Positions 26,162 through 33,563 of a stretch of DNA of 52,386 bases are shown here, in pieces. Location of the stretch: assembly GCF_004348265.1 (NCBI RefSeq), contig NZ_SMNT01000027.1:1-52386 (forward strand), in the 5' to 3' direction. The translations under genes were made by a program, and so were the position numbers. The notes beneath the pieces were generated by a model. It had not been told where the DNA came from. It worked only from the letters and a program-made list of their open reading frames with translations, and made no database searches. The DNA is from Methylobacterium segetis. GTDB taxonomy: Bacteria > Pseudomonadota > Alphaproteobacteria > Rhizobiales > Beijerinckiaceae. Every line of letters starts with the position of its first letter. The stretch's first letter is position 1.

Positions 26162-27429
26162 CCTGCCAGGGAGAGGCCCGGCAGCGCCGGCGGCTCTGCC
26201 GTCGCCGCTGCGGGTGCGGGCGCCGTCCGGGGCGCGGGGGCGGGGAAGAGGAGCCGCACGATCGTGCCGCCCTGCGGCCCGATCACGATCGCGGCGGTGC
26301 CGCCCGATTGCTGGGCGAAGCCGAAGACCTGGCTGAGCCCGAGCCCGGTGCCCTGGCCGAGGGGCTTCGTCGTGAAGAAGGGCTCGAAGGCGCGGGCGGC
26401 GACCTCGGGCGGCATGCCGGCGCCGGTGTCGCGCACCTCGACGACGAGGCCGGCCTCCGCCGGACCACCCGCGAGGCCCAACCCCTCCTCCGGCCGCAGG
26501 GCCCGCGTCGCCAGGGTGAGCACGCCGCCCTTCGGCATGGCATCGCGGGCATTGACGGCGAGGTTGAGGATCGCGTTCTCGAACTGGTTCGGATCGAGTT
26601 CGACCCGCGGCAGATCCGGCGCGAGATCCGTCTCAAGGCGGATCTGCGGGCCGATCGTGCCGCGCAGCAGCTCCGCGAAGGCGCCGATCAGCCCGTTCAC
26701 GTCGCTGCTCACGGGCGAGAGCGGCTGCTTGCGGGCGAAGGCGAGGAGCTTGTGGGTCACCGCCGCCGCCCGCTCGGCCCCCGTCATCGCGTCGCGTACG
26801 GGGCCGAGCAGCGGGCTGGCCGGGTCCAGGCGCCGCTCCACCCGCTCGAGATTGGCGAGCACCACGTTGAGCAGGTTGTTGAAATCGTGCGCGACGCCCC
26901 CCGTGAGCTGGCCGATCGCCTCCATCTTCTGCGACTGGCGCAGCAGCGCCTCGGTGCGCCGCTGCTCGGCGGTGGCGAGTTCCAGCGCGGCGAGCGCCCG
27001 GTCGCGCTCCGCGATGCGCGCCTTGAGCTCCTCGTTGGCGCGGCGAAGCTGCGTCGGCGAGGGCAGCGCCAGCGCCTGCGGCAGGAGCTTCCAGAGGGCG
27101 ATGGCGGTTGCAACCGAGGCGAGTGCGGTCACGGCCTTGACCAGGGCCTCGGCCCCGTAATCGGGCACCCACAGGGTCCAGATCGCGAAGAGGTGCGTCG
27201 CCCCGCAGGCGGTGATGAAGACCGCAAACGACCAGAACATCCAGCCGAACACGATGTCGGGGCGGCGGGAGACGAAGGTGGCGAGCGCGCCGGGAATCGA
27301 GAAATAGGCGAGCGCGATGAGCGTGTCCGAGACGACATGCGTCCAGATCAGTTCCGGCCGCCAGAGCAGACAGATGCCGTGGGGCGAGAGACTATCGACG
27401 TCCCAGAGGCTGCGCACGAACTCGAACAT
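26155..27429 (-). CDS. Histidine kinase with an ethylene-receptor-type membrane domain
   Basis: A 424-residue inner-membrane kinase. Three spans (about 30-55, 60-86, 96-118) match the ethylene-binding domain of plant ETR1 and cyanobacterial SynEtr1. The residues that mutation shows are needed in ETR1, Asp25, Tyr32, Ile35, Pro36, Ile62, Cys65 and His69, correspond here to Asp35, Tyr42, Ile45, Pro46, Ile72, Cys75 and His79 with the same spacing; Cys75/His79 (ACGATH) would bind copper. A coiled coil (about 126-165) leads to HisKA with His181 in GGVAHDFNNLL, then HATPase_c with DTGAGMPP and GTGLGLSQ. No GAF domain is present, unlike ETR1. ATG 27429 is preceded by GGGGGG; ATG 27441 is an alternative. 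It forms a unit with the receiver gene. Ethylene binding is inferred, not shown. Confidence 0.88.
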   Translation of the reverse strand: MFEFVRSLWDVDSLSPHGICLLWRPELIWTHVVSDTLIALAYFSIPGALATFVSRRPDIVFGWMFWSFAVFITACGATHLFAIWTLWVPDYGAEALVKAVTALASVATAIALWKLLPQALALPSPTQLRRANEELKARIAERDRALAALELATAEQRRTEALLRQSQKMEAIGQLTGGVAHDFNNLLNVVLANLERVERRLDPASPLLGPVRDAMTGAERAAAVTHKLLAFARKQPLSPVSSDVNGLIGAFAELLRGTIGPQIRLETDLAPDLPRVELDPNQFENAILNLAVNARDAMPKGGVLTLATRALRPEEGLGLAGGPAEAGLVVEVRDTGAGMPPEVAARAFEPFFTTKPLGQGTGLGLSQVFGFAQQSGGTAAIVIGPQGGTIVRLLFPAPAPRTAPAPAAATAEPPALPGLSLAGA

Positions 27430-27802
27430 GAGGCCCCCCATGTGCAAAGAAAGCGCTGATGAAGAACGGCCTTCGCGAGCCGCAGCATTCATTGGGACTG
27501 ATCCGCGGGCAATTGGCAATCCTTTCTTCGCACCACCCGACCCTCTTCGTTGACGCGCGCGGACGGAATCTGACGTCTGCCCAAAGGCTGCGGGCGCCCT
27601 GCACGCGAATACGCTGGCAGGGCAAGGCAAGCGGCGAGGCTCCCCGCGCGAACCTTCGGAGATGGTGCGCCGTCGATCCGGCTCGGGGCCGGCTTCGGCC
27701 CGGATGCGACCGCAGGTGGTGACACTGGCCGCGTCCACGTGGCAGAAGCTTGGCCTTTCCGAAGGCCCCGCGGCCCGGCCAGCGAGAGAGACGACACGCC
27801 CG
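27430..27802. other. Divergent gap between the kinase and a coiled-coil gene
   Basis: This 373-bp gap must hold the promoter of the kinase-receiver pair on the minus strand. It is somewhat richer in A and T around 27450-27560. I find no credible gene in it, no strong dyad and no clear promoter pair; the open frames that cross it are shadows of composition. Confidence 0.4.
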
Positions 27803-28114
27803 ATGAGCGCCCGAACGGACACGCTGCTCGCCCTCCTCGCCCGCGTGGTCGATCATGTCCGCGCGGCGAATGCCCGAACCGAGCGGGCGGAGGCCGCCGC
27901 GCGGGAGAGCGAGGCGCGGCTCGCCGTGACGGAGGCGAGCCTGCGCCGGCTGCGGGAGGAACTCGGGTCGCAGGCCCGCGCCTGCGCCGCCGCCGAGGCC
28001 CGGGCCGTCGAGGCGGAGCTGCGCATCTGCCAGGCTGCCGAGGCCCTCGGCTTCGGGGCCGCGGGCGGAGCCGGCGCGCCGCCGGCCGCCGAGGCGCCCG
28101 CGCGGCTGCACTGA
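27803..28114 (+). CDS. Small coiled-coil protein, unknown function
   Basis: A 103-residue, Ala/Arg/Glu-rich protein predicted to be one long helix: VVDHVRAANARTERAEAAARESEARLAVTEASLRRLREEL shows heptad-like hydrophobic spacing. The C-terminus (GAAGGAGAPPAAEAPARLH) is flexible. There is no signal or membrane span. The start ATG 27803 has a weak GAGAG site; the frame extends upstream to 27662 but that part is atypical. I cannot assign a function. Confidence 0.5.
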   Translation: MSARTDTLLALLARVVDHVRAANARTERAEAAARESEARLAVTEASLRRLREELGSQARACAAAEARAVEAELRICQAAEALGFGAAGGAGAPPAAEAPARLH

Positions 28115-28227
28115 CCCACGGCGCATCGGGAGCTAAGCCTTTATTCCCCTGGCGCTCGGCCGGGGCGCGGGTGTTTCCTGCCTGCCGGGACCCGCGCGGG
28201 AGTCGCCGGCCGGCGCGGTTTTCGGGA

Positions 28228-28270
28228 CCGGCGGTGCGGGCGGGGCCGATCGGCACGCCCGCACCGCCGG
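28228..28270. repeat. 15-bp-arm perfect inverted repeat
   Basis: CCGGCGGTGCGGGCG (28228-28242) and CGCCCGCACCGCCGG (28256-28270) pair perfectly around a 13-bp loop. It lies in the 312-bp gap between the coiled-coil gene and the WaaE-like gene. No T-run follows, so it is a hairpin of terminator strength without the poly-T tail. The rest of this gap holds no gene. Confidence 0.7.
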
Positions 28271-28426
28271 CCTTCCCGCCTTCCCTGCCGCGAGGCGCCC
28301 CGGCGCCGGGCGCGGGCCGCGCCCCTAGGCCCGCCGCCCCCGAGCCTCTATAAGCCTCTGCCGACAACGCCCCGCCCCGGGCGCTCCTCCGGGCGGCGCG
28401 GGCTCACGGAGGCCGCCGAACCCCTC

Positions 28427-29218
28427 ATGGACGCGCCCACGCAGCCGGACCGCCCGCTACCGGTCGCCGTCTCCTGCACGATCATCGCCCGCGACGAGGC
28501 TGACCGGATCGCGCGCTGCATCGAGAGCGTGAAGGGCATCGCGCGCGAGATCGTCGTGATCGATTCGGGCAGCACGGACGGGACGGTGGCGCTCGCCGAG
28601 CGGCACGGCGCCCGCTGCCATTTCAATCCCTGGACCGGCTACGGCCAGCAGAAGCGCTTCGCCGAGGAGATGGCGCGCCACGACTGGGTGCTCAACCTCG
28701 ATGCCGACGAGTGGCTGCCCGAGCCCGTGCGCGCCGAGCTGATCGACCTCCTGTCGCGGCCGATCCCGCCCGGGATCCACGGCTTCGCCTTCACCATCAG
28801 CCATGTCTATCCCGGGCATGAGCGCCCGCGCCCGCTCGCCGACTACCACACCTATGTCCGGCTCTACGACAAGACCCGCTGCCGCTTCCCCGAGAGCAGC
28901 GTCTTCGACGAGATCAAGCTCGCGCCGGAGCACAGGGGGCGCGTCCGGGCGCCGGTCTACCACCAGTCGATCCGCTCGCTCGGCCATTTGATCGAGAAGA
29001 ACACGGCCTATTTCCGCCTGCAGGCGCGGGAGGTCCGCAAGGCGCGCCTGCCGACGCTGCTCAGGATCTGCGTCGAGCCGCTCACCACGTTCCTGAAATA
29101 CTACCTCGTGCGGCGGCACATCACCGGCGGCGTCTACGGCTTCCTCGTCGCCTCGACCATCGCGGGCCTGCGCACCTACCGCCTCGCCCTGTTCCTGAAG
29201 GGCCGCCGGGAGCCTTGA
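28427..29218 (+). CDS. GT2 glycosyltransferase, WaaE/KdtX-like
   Basis: A 263-residue transferase for the lipopolysaccharide inner core. It has VSCTIIARDEADRIARCIESV, the DxD-like VIDSGSTDGT, NPWTGYGQQKRFAEEMA, LNLDADEW and the C-terminal TTFLKYYLVRRH...GGVYGFLVA segment, all typical of WaaE/KdtX (a beta-1,4-glucosyltransferase in some enterics). Acceptor and sugar are not known here. The protein is cytoplasmic with a hydrophobic C-terminal part that may touch the membrane. GGAGG lies 13 bp upstream of ATG 28427. Confidence 0.88.
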   Translation: MDAPTQPDRPLPVAVSCTIIARDEADRIARCIESVKGIAREIVVIDSGSTDGTVALAERHGARCHFNPWTGYGQQKRFAEEMARHDWVLNLDADEWLPEPVRAELIDLLSRPIPPGIHGFAFTISHVYPGHERPRPLADYHTYVRLYDKTRCRFPESSVFDEIKLAPEHRGRVRAPVYHQSIRSLGHLIEKNTAYFRLQAREVRKARLPTLLRICVEPLTTFLKYYLVRRHITGGVYGFLVASTIAGLRTYRLALFLKGRREP

Positions 29219-29222
29219 TCCC

Positions 29223-29819
29223 TCAGTCCTCGGCGAGCGCGTAGACGGCCTCGCCGAGGCGCCGGACCGGGCCGCCGGGGCCGGAGCGCTTCCACAGGCG
29301 CGTGTTGAGGGCCGCGACCGGGTCCTGCCCCGGCAGGACGAAGCCCTGGCGCCCGATCCGCTCCAGGATCTCGCCCGCGTGGAGCGGCCGGTCCGCCTCG
29401 GCAAGCGCCGCCAGAGCCGCCGCGATCAGGGCGCGCCCGTAGCGGCGGGCGGCGACCGGATCCTCCTCGAAGGCCACCGGCAGGGGGGCGGGAGGCCCCG
29501 CATCCGAGGGTGCAGGCGCCATCGGCCCGTCGTGAGGGCAACCGAATCCGGGCTCCGCATCGGCGGGGATATCGGGCTCGGGGGGCCGAGCGGGGGCGGC
29601 CCGCGGCCTCGCCTCGCCCTGTTCGAGGGCGGGCTCGTCGACCGGATCAACCGGCTCCGAACCGACCCCTCCGGGGCCGCGCAGGCGGCGCCCGAGTTCG
29701 AGGTAGAGCGCGTGGTCCGCGATCAGCCGGTCGAGGGCCTCGCGCCGGCGCCGCAAGGCCGCGAGCCGATCCTCGATCTCCGCCTCCGAAGGGAACATCC
29801 GGCTTTCCATTCCGTCCAT
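29223..29819 (-). CDS. HARE-HTH-like protein of unknown function
   Basis: A 198-residue protein. The N-terminal 45 residues are a coiled coil (AEIEDRLAALRRRREALDRLIADH). A disordered Pro/Glu-rich middle follows. The C-terminal 75 residues (LHAGEILERIGRQGFVLPGQDPVAALNTRLWKRSG...GEAVYALAE) match the HARE-HTH/HB1 winged-helix pattern found in restriction systems and RNA-polymerase delta. This module is thought to bind DNA or read methylation. It lies next to the RepA gene on the same strand but its promoter gap (29820-29964) separates them. Exact role unknown. Confidence 0.68.
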   Translation of the reverse strand: MDGMESRMFPSEAEIEDRLAALRRRREALDRLIADHALYLELGRRLRGPGGVGSEPVDPVDEPALEQGEARPRAAPARPPEPDIPADAEPGFGCPHDGPMAPAPSDAGPPAPLPVAFEEDPVAARRYGRALIAAALAALAEADRPLHAGEILERIGRQGFVLPGQDPVAALNTRLWKRSGPGGPVRRLGEAVYALAED

Positions 29820-29943
29820 GCGTAGGGAATAACCGGCGCCGGATCATCCGGCAAGCGTTCCGTTCCTTATATTCCGTCCACCTGAGATGGCAGCGCGACG
29901 TGCGGCAACACCCGGAATACGGGTCGGTACCCTTCAGTAATAA

Positions 29944-29962
29944 AACGTATATTCTGTACGTT
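29944..29962. promoter_or_regulatory. Inverted repeat next to the RepA gene end
   Basis: AACGTA (29944-29949) and TACGTT (29957-29962) flank a seven-base spacer, just after the repA stop. On the minus strand a TTATTA run follows, so this could be the weak terminator of repA. It could equally be an operator in the A/T-rich gap. Confidence 0.4.
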
Positions 29963-29964
29963 CC

Positions 29965-31053
29965 CTAAGCGCGCTTCGCCTGCGGCTTCGGAGCGCGCGG
30001 CGGCACGAGGAGGGCGCTCGGATCGGCCGGCTGGAGGGTCATGCCGTTGTCGTCGAGGGCGATCGGCAGCCGCGGGAACACCTCGCAGAGATGGGCGAGG
30101 TCGGCCTTGAAGGCCTGGCGGAAACTGCGGATGCTGGCGTTCTCCGCCCCGAACTGGCCGTGCAGGTTGTCCCAGGTCAGGCGCAGGGGCCGATGCAGGG
30201 CGCGCAGGCGGTAGCCGACCCAGAACAGCAGGTCGAGCTTGCGGGCCGAGCCGGAGAAGGCGCGGGCCGCCCGGATGTCGACCGGCAGGGCGTGCTGGAT
30301 CAGGTTGTCGTAGAAATCCTGGTGGAACTCGACCGTCTTCGACCAGGCGAGGCCGTCGGGGCTCGCGCCGCGCCAGAGGTCGAGGCTGCGGAAGGGCGGC
30401 ACGTTGAGGGTGCGGGCCCGCGCCTCCCCGTCCCAGAGGCCGATCTGCATGGTGCAGGCGGCCAGACGGTTGAGCTGCTCCTTGAACTGGCGGATCGTGC
30501 CGCGCTCGCCCCCCGTCACGGCGAACCCCATCTCGCGCATGAAGGCGGAGAGCGATTGCGCGACCTCGATCGTGGGGCTGCGCTGCCGCACGGCCTCGGT
30601 GCAGAGGTGCAGGAGCACGAGGCGGGCCTTGGGGCCGTAGGGGAGCCCCTGCGGCTCCATCTCGCCCGTCAGGGGGCTCTTGAGGCGCCCGGCCACGAGG
30701 CTCAGCGAGTTGCGGCCGTAGGTGCGGACGAAGTCCCGCACCGGCCCGGGATCGCGGTAGGGCAGGCCGCAGAGCGCCAGCACCGAGTGGATGTGCTGCA
30801 GGTTCTCCGGGGCCGTCGGCTCGTTCTCGATGACCTCGCGGATCGCGTCGCGGCGGCGCGCGTCGCGGCCGAGGCGGGCGCGCCGGTTCTCGGCGGCGTC
30901 GCGCAGCGCGTGGGCCGCGTCCCGCTCGCGCTGGCGATGCAGGATGTGCTCGACGATCTGGCCGAACAGGAAGCCGCCGCGCGCCGCCTCGACCTCCGCC
31001 AGGAGATCGGCGTCGCGGATGCCGGCCAGTCTGTCCTCGATGCCCATCGTCAT
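29965..31053 (-). CDS. repA: Plasmid-type replication initiator RepA
   Basis: A 362-residue protein matching the plasmid-encoded RepA family. Visible marks: LPYGPKARLVLLHLCTEAVRQRSP, LSAFMREMGFAVTGGERGTIRQFKEQLNRL (about 180-215) and the C-terminal WDNLHGQFG...IRSFRQAFKADLAHL. This family starts replication of broad-host plasmids of alphaproteobacteria. A chromosomal location is unusual and suggests an integrated plasmid or a domesticated initiator. ATG 31053 is chosen; ATG 31047 is possible, and the frame continues to 31176 with low-similarity sequence. The iteron-like repeats at 31301-31530 lie upstream. The gene looks intact. Confidence 0.85.
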   Translation of the reverse strand: MTMGIEDRLAGIRDADLLAEVEAARGGFLFGQIVEHILHRQRERDAAHALRDAAENRRARLGRDARRRDAIREVIENEPTAPENLQHIHSVLALCGLPYRDPGPVRDFVRTYGRNSLSLVAGRLKSPLTGEMEPQGLPYGPKARLVLLHLCTEAVRQRSPTIEVAQSLSAFMREMGFAVTGGERGTIRQFKEQLNRLAACTMQIGLWDGEARARTLNVPPFRSLDLWRGASPDGLAWSKTVEFHQDFYDNLIQHALPVDIRAARAFSGSARKLDLLFWVGYRLRALHRPLRLTWDNLHGQFGAENASIRSFRQAFKADLAHLCEVFPRLPIALDDNGMTLQPADPSALLVPPRAPKPQAKRA

Positions 31054-31228
31054 CCCGAAGATACCGAGCCGCGCCGCCTCCAGGCCCGCGGGTCGGGAGG
31101 CGGCGCGGCAGCTCAACCGTGAGGGGTTGGCGTCCACGCCGGAACCCGGCCCGCCTGATCCGGGCAGAGATGGCACGATTCGCGGGTCAGGAGTCCGAGC
31201 GCCCCCGGACGCGACGGCGGATCGCCGG

Positions 31229-31700
31229 GCTTATCCCGGATATTCACGCTTCTCCACGGGAGCCGGATCGCCGGCGGAGATCCGGGGCCGTCCGGGAAGC
31301 CCGCGCAGAGTTCGATACGGGCGCCCGTCCGGGGGCCGGGCCGCGCAGAGTTCGATACGCCGGGCGGCTCCGGACTTGTCCCCATTCTCCACCGCTCCGA
31401 CCCGGAATTCACGCCGAATCGCATACGCGATCACGCCGAATCCGATGCGCACCTCCGCGAACCACCCGCAGAATCCCATACGCGCCCGCGCAGACTCGTA
31501 TGCGCATCCGCGCAGAGTCCCATACGGGAAAGTGGTCTATCCTCTTGAAGGTATGAGAGTTTCTGCTCTCTCATATAACTTGCTGAACTGACTCTCTGAG
31601 AATCCTTCCTGATAGGTTTCCTAAGGCGTCGGGGCAGCGTTCGTTTCAGCGAACGGTCGATCGACGTTACCTTTTCCAATGGGAATGAAGGGAATATACC
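31229..31700. other. Putative plasmid-type replication origin (iterons plus A/T-rich region)
   Basis: The region upstream of repA has seven iteron-like repeats (31301-31530) followed by an A/T-rich stretch (about 31540-31700) with the 8-bp-arm dyad TATGAGAG/CTCTCATA (31552-31559, 31568-31575). This is the usual layout of an iteron origin: initiator sites beside a melting region. Only weak DnaA-box-like matches were seen (for example TTGTCCCCA at 31376-31384), so DnaA use is not supported. Origin activity is inferred from the layout. Confidence 0.55.
31301..31530 (+). repeat. Seven iteron-like direct repeats near the RepA gene
   Basis: A 19-bp unit with consensus CCGCGCAGAATCCCATACG appears seven times with its ATACG/ATGCG core starting at 31315, 31355, 31423, 31445, 31478, 31500 and 31522. 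Core spacings are 40, 68, 22, 33, 22 and 22 bp, so most steps are near two or three DNA helical turns, as for initiator-binding iterons. Copies 1, 2, 6 and 7 match best; copies 3 and 4 share mainly the core. All copies point the same way. Confidence 0.75.
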
Positions 31701-31864
31701 GGAGTTTTCCCCATGCGCCCTCCCCTTGAAGCCGGTCGGCTGCGATCGATCCCTCGCGGATGTCAGGTGCGTCGGCGCAGCCGGTCCCTTAAGGAGCGTC
31801 GGCATCCCGGATGCGACCGGCCCTCCCCGCCCCCAGGATTGACCCGCCCTCCAGGACATTGCCG

Positions 31865-32707
31865 ATGCCGCTGCTTGACGAGACACCGACCACCCGGCTC
31901 CTGCGTCTGATGGCCGAGCTGAGGGATCCCGAGCGGGGTTGCGCCTGGGACGTGGCGCAGAGCTTCGCCAGCATCGTCCCCTACACGCTGGAGGAGGCCT
32001 ACGAGGTGGCCGACGCGATCGCGCGCGGGGATCTCGACGACCTGCGCGAGGAACTCGGCGACCTGCTGCTCCAGGTCGTCTTCCATGCGCGGATGGCCGA
32101 GGAGGCGGGCGCCTTCGGCTTCGACGACGTGGCGCGCACGATCGCCGAGAAGCTGGTACGGCGGCACCCGCACGTGTTCGACGCGCAAGGCCGGCTCCTG
32201 CCCGAGGCCGAGCGCCTGCGCGACCCGGCCGAGATCGAGCGGCTCTGGAGCGCGATCAAGGCCGAGGAGCGCGCCGCCCGCGGGGAGGGGGCGCGGCCGG
32301 CGGGGCCGCTCTCCGGCATCGCCCACGCGCTCCCCGCGCTCGCCCGGGCCGAGAAGATCTCGCGGCGGGCGGCCGGGTTCGGCTTCGACTGGCCGGACGC
32401 GGCCTCCGTGGTCGCCAAGGTCCGCGAGGAGACGGAGGAGGTGGCGGAGGCGCTCGCCGCCGGCGAGGCGGAGGCGGTGGCCGAGGAGATCGGCGACCTG
32501 CTCTTCGCCGTGGCGAACCTCGCCCGCCACGCGGGCGTCGATCCGGAGGAGGCCCTGCGCCGGGGCAACGTCAAGTTCGAGCGCCGCTTCACCGCCATGG
32601 CGGCCCGGCTCGAAGCGGCGGGCCGCGGGCTCGCGGACAGCGACCTCGCGGCGATGGAGGCGGCCTGGGCCCTCGTGAAGCGGGAGGAGGGGGGCAAGGG
32701 CGCCTGA
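31865..32707 (+). CDS. mazG: Nucleoside triphosphate pyrophosphohydrolase MazG
   Basis: A 280-residue MazG that hydrolyses NTPs to NMP and pyrophosphate, limiting ppGpp-linked stress or non-canonical nucleotides. Both MazG repeats are present, each with the metal-binding E-x-x-E and E-x-x-D pattern: LEEAYEVADAIARGDLDDLREELGDLLLQ and EETEEVAEALAAGEAEAVAEEIGDLLFAV. C-A-W-D-V and KLVRRHPHVF are the conserved substrate region. ATG 31865 is the family start; the frame begins earlier at 31811. It stands alone. Confidence 0.93.
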   Translation: MPLLDETPTTRLLRLMAELRDPERGCAWDVAQSFASIVPYTLEEAYEVADAIARGDLDDLREELGDLLLQVVFHARMAEEAGAFGFDDVARTIAEKLVRRHPHVFDAQGRLLPEAERLRDPAEIERLWSAIKAEERAARGEGARPAGPLSGIAHALPALARAEKISRRAAGFGFDWPDAASVVAKVREETEEVAEALAAGEAEAVAEEIGDLLFAVANLARHAGVDPEEALRRGNVKFERRFTAMAARLEAAGRGLADSDLAAMEAAWALVKREEGGKGA

Positions 32708-32791
32708 GGCCGGAAACGAGCTGGGCGTCTCCCCTCCCCGTCAGGCCGTCGGACCCCCTCCCCCAAGGCGGGAAGGAGAGCGCATCGCGCT

Positions 32792-32971
32792 CTACCCGCC
32801 CCCCTTCTTCGACTTGCCAACCGCTTTGCCCGCCGCCTTGCCCGTCCTGCGCGGGGCCGGCCGCAGGCGCTGCAGCGCGGCCTCGATGGCGCGCTCGACA
32901 TCCGCCTGCTCGGGAGGGGCGTCCGCAGCGGGCTCGAAGGTGGTCCGGTCCGGCGCGCGGCTCTTCGGCAT
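32792..32971 (-). CDS. Short basic hypothetical protein
   Basis: A possible 59-residue protein beginning MPKSRAPDRTTFEPAADAP, with an Ala/Lys-rich C-terminal run (GKAAGKAVGKSKKGGG) like those of small nucleic-acid-binding proteins. The start at 32971 has no clear ribosome-binding site. It may be a real small gene or a chance frame. Confidence 0.4.
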   Translation of the reverse strand: MPKSRAPDRTTFEPAADAPPEQADVERAIEAALQRLRPAPRRTGKAAGKAVGKSKKGGG

Positions 32972-33060
32972 GCGCGGTACCGTACCAGAAGCCGCGCGGC
33001 GGCGCGACGAGGGCCCCATCCCGCGGTTAAGAGGCCCTCTTGCGGATCGGGACACGTCTC

Positions 33061-33120
33061 ACGGGATCCTGCGATCTCTCACTCCCGGGATCCCGGAATC
33101 ACCGGATCCCGGCATCCCGT
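33061..33120. repeat. GATC-rich dispersed repeat, copy A
   Basis: The stretch contains GGGATCCTGCGATC, CCCGGGATCCCGG and CCGGATCCCGGCATCCC, repeated GGATCC/GATC words with about 10-bp steps. It straddles the 3' end of the DoxX-like gene. It resembles the stretches at 38501-38546, 39201-39286 and 48435-48490, and is one member of that family. Confidence 0.65.
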
Positions 33121-33563
33121 TCCGCCCTCCCCGCGACGGGCCTACGGCCGAACGGCCAGTCGAGCACGCAGCCCGCGTAGAGCGCTGCCCAGACCAGCAC
33201 CGGCTGAAAGGCGAGACGGGGCCCGTGGTACCACCAGCTCCGGGGCAGGCCCGCGACGGGCACGTTCTCGATCGCGTGCTTGATGTTGGCCGGCACCACG
33301 CAGATCGCGTAGAGGGCGAGCCCGATCCCCGCCGCACGGCGCAGGCGCGGGCTCATCAGGGCGAGGGCGCCGGCGATCTCGCACAGCCCCGTGAGCAGGA
33401 TGACGAGGCGGGGGGCGGGCACCCAGCCCGGCATGATCGGCATCAGCCGGTCGGGGGCGGCGAGATGCACCGCCCCGACGAGCCCGTAGAGCAGGACGAG
33501 GGCGAGGCGGAGCCCGACGCGGACGGGCTGCGGGTCCGGCTGCGGAGCCCCCTGCCCCGTCAC
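33099..33563 (-). CDS. DoxX-family membrane protein
   Basis: A 154-residue membrane protein with four predicted spans and the DoxX signature: LLYGLVGAVHLAAPD, VILLTGLCEIAGALALM, and IGLALYAICVVPANIKHA. Members are linked to quinol oxidation or membrane redox, but most are uncharacterised. GTG 33563 overlaps the pabC stop by four bases (GTGA), so it is the last gene of the pab operon. The C-terminus (RPVAGRAERDAGIR) is partly encoded by the GATC-rich repeat. Confidence 0.82.
   Translation of the reverse strand: MTGQGAPQPDPQPVRVGLRLALVLLYGLVGAVHLAAPDRLMPIMPGWVPAPRLVILLTGLCEIAGALALMSPRLRRAAGIGLALYAICVVPANIKHAIENVPVAGLPRSWWYHGPRLAFQPVLVWAALYAGCVLDWPFGRRPVAGRAERDAGIR

Noticed and set aside
31119..31556. 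Open frames across the iteron region.
   Set aside because: They arise from repeat sequence, have no family-like features, and would be inconsistent with the iteron layout.
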